Below, piece after piece: positions 60,543 through 64,000 of a stretch of 64,000 bases of DNA. Every line of letters starts with the position of its first letter. Positions within the stretch are counted from its first letter, which is position 1. The notes beneath the pieces were generated by a model. The model was given only the letters and a program-made list of their open reading frames with translations, had not been told where the DNA came from and ran no database searches. Both the position numbers and the translations under genes were made by a program. The stretch is from Haloarchaeobius sp. HME9146 (lineage in GTDB: Archaea; Halobacteriota; Halobacteria; Halobacteriales; Natrialbaceae): NCBI RefSeq assembly GCF_025399835.1, contig NZ_JAODVR010000001.1, positions 3,100,001-3,164,000 on the forward strand. Reading direction: 5' to 3'.

Positions 60543-60605
60543 GCAGACGGGAGCCAAACGAACATAGGCCCGACGCACTTCTGGCTCGCGAAGCCACCGT
60601 CGCAT

Positions 60606-60917
60606 ATGACACGAGACAGCAACAGCGACCCCGCCCCGGACTACGACTGGCCGCTGGACGACCGCCCCCGAGACGACGTGGAACACGTCGGGCTCCTGGA
60701 GAAGGGGACGAACGTGTTCTACCAGCCGGCGAACTCGATGTTCTTCACCACGGAGATCGACGAGGAGCGCCGCGCCCACACCTTCGTCGAGGGGTCCGAA
60801 CGCGAACTGAACCCGGAGGAGACGCCGGCCGAGGCCATCGAATCAATCGGCGAGACGACCGGCTGGGACTCGCTGAGCGAGTGGGCGGAAGAACACCTCG
60901 AATCGGGAGAGAAGTAG
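60606..60917 (+). CDS. Small acidic haloarchaeal protein, unknown function
   Basis: 103 residues, strongly acidic, no membrane segment or cysteine. It contains VEHVGLLEKGTNVFYQPANSMFF followed by a Glu-rich helical C-terminus (AEAIESIGETTGWDSLSEWAEEHLE). The composition and even pattern suggest a real folded protein. I do not recognise the family. It is probably co-transcribed with the cysteine-cluster gene and is convergent with the ZIP transporter, with a 17-base gap. Confidence 0.72.
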   Translation: MTRDSNSDPAPDYDWPLDDRPRDDVEHVGLLEKGTNVFYQPANSMFFTTEIDEERRAHTFVEGSERELNPEETPAEAIESIGETTGWDSLSEWAEEHLESGEK

Positions 60918-60934
60918 ACGAGAACCAGAAGCGG

Positions 60935-61828
60935 CTATCCGACCAGCAGCCACGCGACGAAGACGATTCCACCGCCGAGCAGCGTGCTGCCGACGGCGTG
61001 GTAGCGAAGATGGTCGAGCAGGTGGTGGGCGTTGTCCGACACCTGCGCGACCTCGTACACCTCCCCGCCGATCTCACACTTCGGCAGGAAGTCCATGGCG
61101 ACGTGGAGGAACACGCCGGCGGCGAAGCCGAAGACGGCCGCAGTCACGAGGGGGTCGCCCGAGAGGTCGAGGAAACTGGCCGGGATGGCCGTGAGGCCGA
61201 CGCCCGTCGCGGGCAGGAGGAGGACGGTCGCCGACTTCCCGTTGGCGGCGAGTCGCCGGGCCGCAGCATATCCTGCCGGGCCCTTGTGCGAGACGATAGC
61301 GAGGCCGAGCCCGATACCGAGGGCGGGCATCGTCCCGTAGACGATACCGATGATGACGCCCGCCGCGAGGGCGTGCGCGGAGAGTTCGACCGCGGTGTGG
61401 TCGAAGCCGAGGTCGAGGTGCCCGAAGCGATGAGCGATGGTGTGCGAGCCGAACCCGGTGAGCAGGCCTGCCGCGACGCCCACTCCCGCGTATTTCATCC
61501 CGACGGCAGGGTTCGCAGCACCCTGTGCGAGCCCGAACGCCTGCGGGAGCAGGAACATCGCGGCGCTGACGACCATCGCCCCGGAGGCGAGGCCGTACCC
61601 CCAGACGAGCGTCTTGGCGTGCTGGTCCTTCGCACGGACCCCCAGTGGGATGGCGAGTGCCATCGCGAAGAACGCGACCCAGGCGATTCCGACCGGTTTG
61701 AGCGCGGACGTCGAGTCCGCGACGTAGACCGCGCCCGCAGAGAACGCGACGAGCAGACCGACGGCACCGAGGCCGACCGACGCCCCGGTCCGGCCTGCTT
61801 TGTTAACGAGAGACTGCGTGCTGCCCAT
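60935..61828 (-). CDS. ZIP family metal transporter
   Basis: 297 residues with eight or so hydrophobic helices. ZIP landmarks: SAHALAAGVIIGIVYG in helix 4 (His in HALAAG), VSHKGPAG in helix 5 (HKxPxG form of the HEIPEG metal motif) and FGFAAGVFLHVAMDFLPK in helix 7. It imports zinc or another divalent metal. A His-rich loop common in ZIPs is reduced to GSHTIAHRFGHLD. The AT-rich 61829-61870 is a likely promoter region. It is transcribed in the same direction as the SDR gene upstream of it. Confidence 0.87.
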   Translation of the reverse strand: MGSTQSLVNKAGRTGASVGLGAVGLLVAFSAGAVYVADSTSALKPVGIAWVAFFAMALAIPLGVRAKDQHAKTLVWGYGLASGAMVVSAAMFLLPQAFGLAQGAANPAVGMKYAGVGVAAGLLTGFGSHTIAHRFGHLDLGFDHTAVELSAHALAAGVIIGIVYGTMPALGIGLGLAIVSHKGPAGYAAARRLAANGKSATVLLLPATGVGLTAIPASFLDLSGDPLVTAAVFGFAAGVFLHVAMDFLPKCEIGGEVYEVAQVSDNAHHLLDHLRYHAVGSTLLGGGIVFVAWLLVG

Positions 61829-61897
61829 GATATTACTAACTACGAGAAAGTGATTAATAACACGTTCGATTGGCCGTCTACAGGCTTTGCCGGCCCG

Positions 61898-62590
61898 TCA
61901 GCGCGTCGCCGACTTCCACTCCCGCAACCCGACGACCTGCCCCGCGAGGTCCTCCGCCGGACACTCGGTGGCGGCCCAGGTGAACATCGGGGCCACCTCT
62001 GCCGGGTCGCGCCCGGCCGGGCCAGAGAGGTCGGTCGCGACCTGCCCGGGGTCGACGCAGCCGACGACGTACTCGGTGTCGGCGGCGAACTGGCGGACGA
62101 CGGCCTCGGCGGCCGCCTTCGAGACGGCGTAGGAGCCGATGCCGGGCTTGGCGTCGCGAGCGATCTTCCCCGTCGGCACGAGCATGCGTGCCCCCTCGTT
62201 GAGATGGGGAATCGACTCGTCGAGGGTGGCGAACACGCCCCGGACGTTCGTCCGGAGGTGGTCGTCGAAACCCGCGTACGACTCCTCCTGGATGGGCGTC
62301 TCACCGGGCGTCCCGTGGTAGACACCGGCGTTGGCGACGACAACGTCGATGCCGCCGCCGACCCGCGAGGCCGTCTCCATCAGGCGCTCCACGTCGTACT
62401 CGTCGCGGACGTCGGCCCGGACCGCGGTCGCGGTTCCCCCGGCGGACTGGATGTCCCCTGCGACCGCGTCGACGTCGTCGCCACCGCGCGCACAGAGCAC
62501 GACGTGGGCCCCCCGGTCCGCGAACTCGCGTGCGATTGCTTCCCCGATGCCGCGACTCGCGCCGGTGACGACTGCTGTGAGGTCGTTCAT
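61898..62590 (-). CDS. Short-chain dehydrogenase/reductase (SDR)
   Basis: 230 residues from ATG 62590. Classical SDR: TGASRGIG nucleotide-binding turn at residues 9-16, NAG motif (VVVANAGVY), and the catalytic YAVSK (Tyr and Lys). The Ser of the triad may be replaced by Thr in VPTGKIARD. The substrate is unknown, most likely an oxo/hydroxy compound with NADP(H), because an Arg follows the Gly motif. It is divergent from crtI over 124 bases. Confidence 0.93.
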   Translation of the reverse strand: MNDLTAVVTGASRGIGEAIAREFADRGAHVVLCARGGDDVDAVAGDIQSAGGTATAVRADVRDEYDVERLMETASRVGGGIDVVVANAGVYHGTPGETPIQEESYAGFDDHLRTNVRGVFATLDESIPHLNEGARMLVPTGKIARDAKPGIGSYAVSKAAAEAVVRQFAADTEYVVGCVDPGQVATDLSGPAGRDPAEVAPMFTWAATECPAEDLAGQVVGLREWKSATR

Positions 62591-62714
62591 ACCCACTCGT
62601 TGGCACGCCATCCGCAGGAAAGCATCGGTCGCGGTACTCCCTGACATGCCACGGTCGCACCGACCGAACGAGGTCGGCACCGGGTTTATGCCGGTCTCAT
62701 CACTACAAGAGTAC

Positions 62715-64000
62715 ATGACTTCCCTCTCTGGAACGTCGGTGGTCGTCGTCGGCTCCGGCTTCGGCGGCCTCTCGACGGCCTGCTATCTCGCTGACGCCGG
62801 CGCGGACGTGACGGTCCTCGAGAAGAACGAGCAACTCGGGGGGCGCGCCTCCGTGCTGGAGAAAGACGGGTTCCGCTTCGACATGGGCCCGTCGTGGTAC
62901 CTGATGCCCGACGTGTTCGAGCGCTTCTTCGGGCACTTCGACCGCACGCCCACGGACTACTACGGCCTCGAACGGCTCGACCCGCACTACCGCATCTTCT
63001 TCAAAGACGGTGACGAGGTCGACATCACCGCCGACAAGGAGCGCACCAAACAGGTGTTCGAGTCCTACGAGGCAGGTGCTGGCGAGGCCCTCGAACGCTA
63101 CCTCGACAAATCAGAGGAGAACTACGAGGTCGGGATGGAGCACTTCGTCTACGAGGACCGCTCCTCGCTCAGGGACTTCATCGACCTCGACGTGGCCCGG
63201 CAGGCCCGCGGCCTCTCGCTGCTGGGGTCGATGCAGGACCACGTCGAGAAGTACTTCGACCACCCGAAGCTCCAGCAGATCATGCAGTACACGCTGGTGT
63301 TCCTCGGCGGCTCGCCGAACAACACGCCGGCGCTGTACAACCTGATGAGCCACGTCGACTTCAACCTCGGCGTCTGGTACCCCGAGAACGGGATGGGCGG
63401 CGTCGTCGACGGCATCGTCCAGATGGCCGAGGAACTGGGCGTGGAGTTCCACGTCGACGAGCCCGTCACGGCCATCAAGGGCCGCGGCGGCGGCTTCCTC
63501 GTCGAGACCGCCCACGGGAACAAGTTCCCGGCAGACCTCGTGGTCTCCGACGCCGACTACGCCCACACCGAGCAGGAGCTCCTGCCCGAAGAGAAGCGCC
63601 AGTACGACGCCGAATACTGGGACTCGCGCACCTATGCGCCCTCGGCGTTCCTCATGTACATGGGCGTCGAGGGTGACGTGGACGAACTCGCCCACCACAC
63701 CCTCGTGCTCCCGACCGACTGGGAGGAGCACTTCGGCCAGATATTCGACGACCCCGAGTGGCCCGAGAACCCGGCGTACTACCTCTGTGTCCCCTCGGAG
63801 ACCGACGATTCCGTGGCCCCCGAGGGCCACAGCAACCTGTTCGTGCTCGTCCCCATCGCGCCCGGCCTGGACGACGGCGAGGAGACCCGCGAGTGGTACC
63901 GCGACCTCGTCCTCGACGACATCGCCCAGAACACCGGCGTGGACCTCCGCGACCGCCTCGTGGTCGAGGAGACGTTCTCCGTCTCCGAGTTCGGCGAGCG
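62715..64000 (+). CDS. crtI: Phytoene desaturase-type carotenoid oxidoreductase (3' end outside window)
   Basis: The frame is open from ATG 62715 to the window end, 428 residues visible. The dinucleotide-binding motif VVVVGSGFGGLSTACYL, the EKNEQLGGRASVLEKDGFRF stretch and DMGPSWYLMPDVFERF are those of CrtI-type desaturases and their haloarchaeal relatives. LVFLGGSPNNTPALYNLMSH follows in the expected place. It catalyses desaturation of phytoene toward lycopene for bacterioruberin, although CrtD-like relatives share the motifs. It uses isoprenoids derived from the HMG-CoA synthase pathway. Confidence 0.92.
   Translation, partial: MTSLSGTSVVVVGSGFGGLSTACYLADAGADVTVLEKNEQLGGRASVLEKDGFRFDMGPSWYLMPDVFERFFGHFDRTPTDYYGLERLDPHYRIFFKDGDEVDITADKERTKQVFESYEAGAGEALERYLDKSEENYEVGMEHFVYEDRSSLRDFIDLDVARQARGLSLLGSMQDHVEKYFDHPKLQQIMQYTLVFLGGSPNNTPALYNLMSHVDFNLGVWYPENGMGGVVDGIVQMAEELGVEFHVDEPVTAIKGRGGGFLVETAHGNKFPADLVVSDADYAHTEQELLPEEKRQYDAEYWDSRTYAPSAFLMYMGVEGDVDELAHHTLVLPTDWEEHFGQIFDDPEWPENPAYYLCVPSETDDSVAPEGHSNLFVLVPIAPGLDDGEETREWYRDLVLDDIAQNTGVDLRDRLVVEETFSVSEFGE

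Overview
The window is chromosomal DNA of a haloarchaeon (class Halobacteria). It has high GC, acidic proteins and very short or leaderless 5' ends. It carries archaeal signature genes: transcription factor S, an Orc1/Cdc6-type ATPase, PolB2, a DUF106/EMC3-like protein, a Cbf5-type TruB without RNA partner domains, a bat-type regulator, HMG-CoA synthase, a HalX response regulator and a CrtI-type carotenoid desaturase. Many exported proteins carry twin-arginine signals, as is usual for this class. I see no rRNA, cas gene, integrase or insertion sequence. There is one tRNA, tRNA-Pro(GGG).

Layout. 1-12.5 kb: two tandem GNAT acetyltransferases, superoxide dismutase, a membrane protein, another GNAT, a YdjM-type membrane hydrolase divergent from an XRE-type regulator, DoxX, a lipoprotein, a secreted HELLH metalloprotease, HMG-CoA synthase, a 765-residue pilin-like surface protein with Ig/PKD domains, a DUF2150 protein and a TatD-like hydrolase. 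12.7-19.2 kb: three tandem Tat-exported subtilases (halolysins) with a NYN-domain gene between the second and third. 19.4-23.7 kb: adk, two DUF106 copies, cmk, truB and tRNA-Pro, an archaeal translation/export-linked cluster with one member duplicated. 23.7-24.5 kb: a gene-free stretch with 51-bp repeats echoing the tRNA 3' end. 24.5-26.4 kb: two type IV pilins and a rhomboid-like protease.

26.4-29.5 kb is a compact operon: a Walker-less RadA-like protein, a 103-residue protein and PolB2, preceded by a dense array of TTCCGGAA palindromes. 29.8-32.3 kb holds three tandem Tat-exported paralogs built from a 12-residue Cys-X10-Cys repeat (4, 4 and 6 copies), each preceded by the same conserved block of about 130 bp. 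I know no named family for these and regard them as the most novel content. 32.4-36.4 kb: a zinc-ribbon membrane protein, an Orc1/Cdc6-like ATPase, a PP2C-like protein, a KaiC-like protein and an amphi-Trp protein. 36.3-44.2 kb: envelope genes (GT39-like glycosyltransferase, arylsulfotransferase-like propeller, unknown membrane protein, an apparently circularly permuted SBP_bac_5 lipoprotein, PAP2 phosphatase, Tat lipoprotein).

44.9-64 kb is mostly metabolism and regulation: IlvD, a Tat-exported alpha-amylase, a MurG-like glycosyltransferase, beta-RFAP synthase, a KaiC-like protein with a broken Walker A motif, a coiled-coil/zinc-ribbon protein and a cysteine-cluster protein in one transcription unit with tfs, PEP carboxylase, a small zinc finger, a Bat-type sensor-regulator, a HalX response regulator, a YkgJ-type cysteine-cluster protein, a ZIP transporter, an SDR dehydrogenase, and crtI running off the end. 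The secreted proteases and amylase suggest a heterotroph that degrades external polymers. Two of those promoters share a sequence block that may reflect common control.
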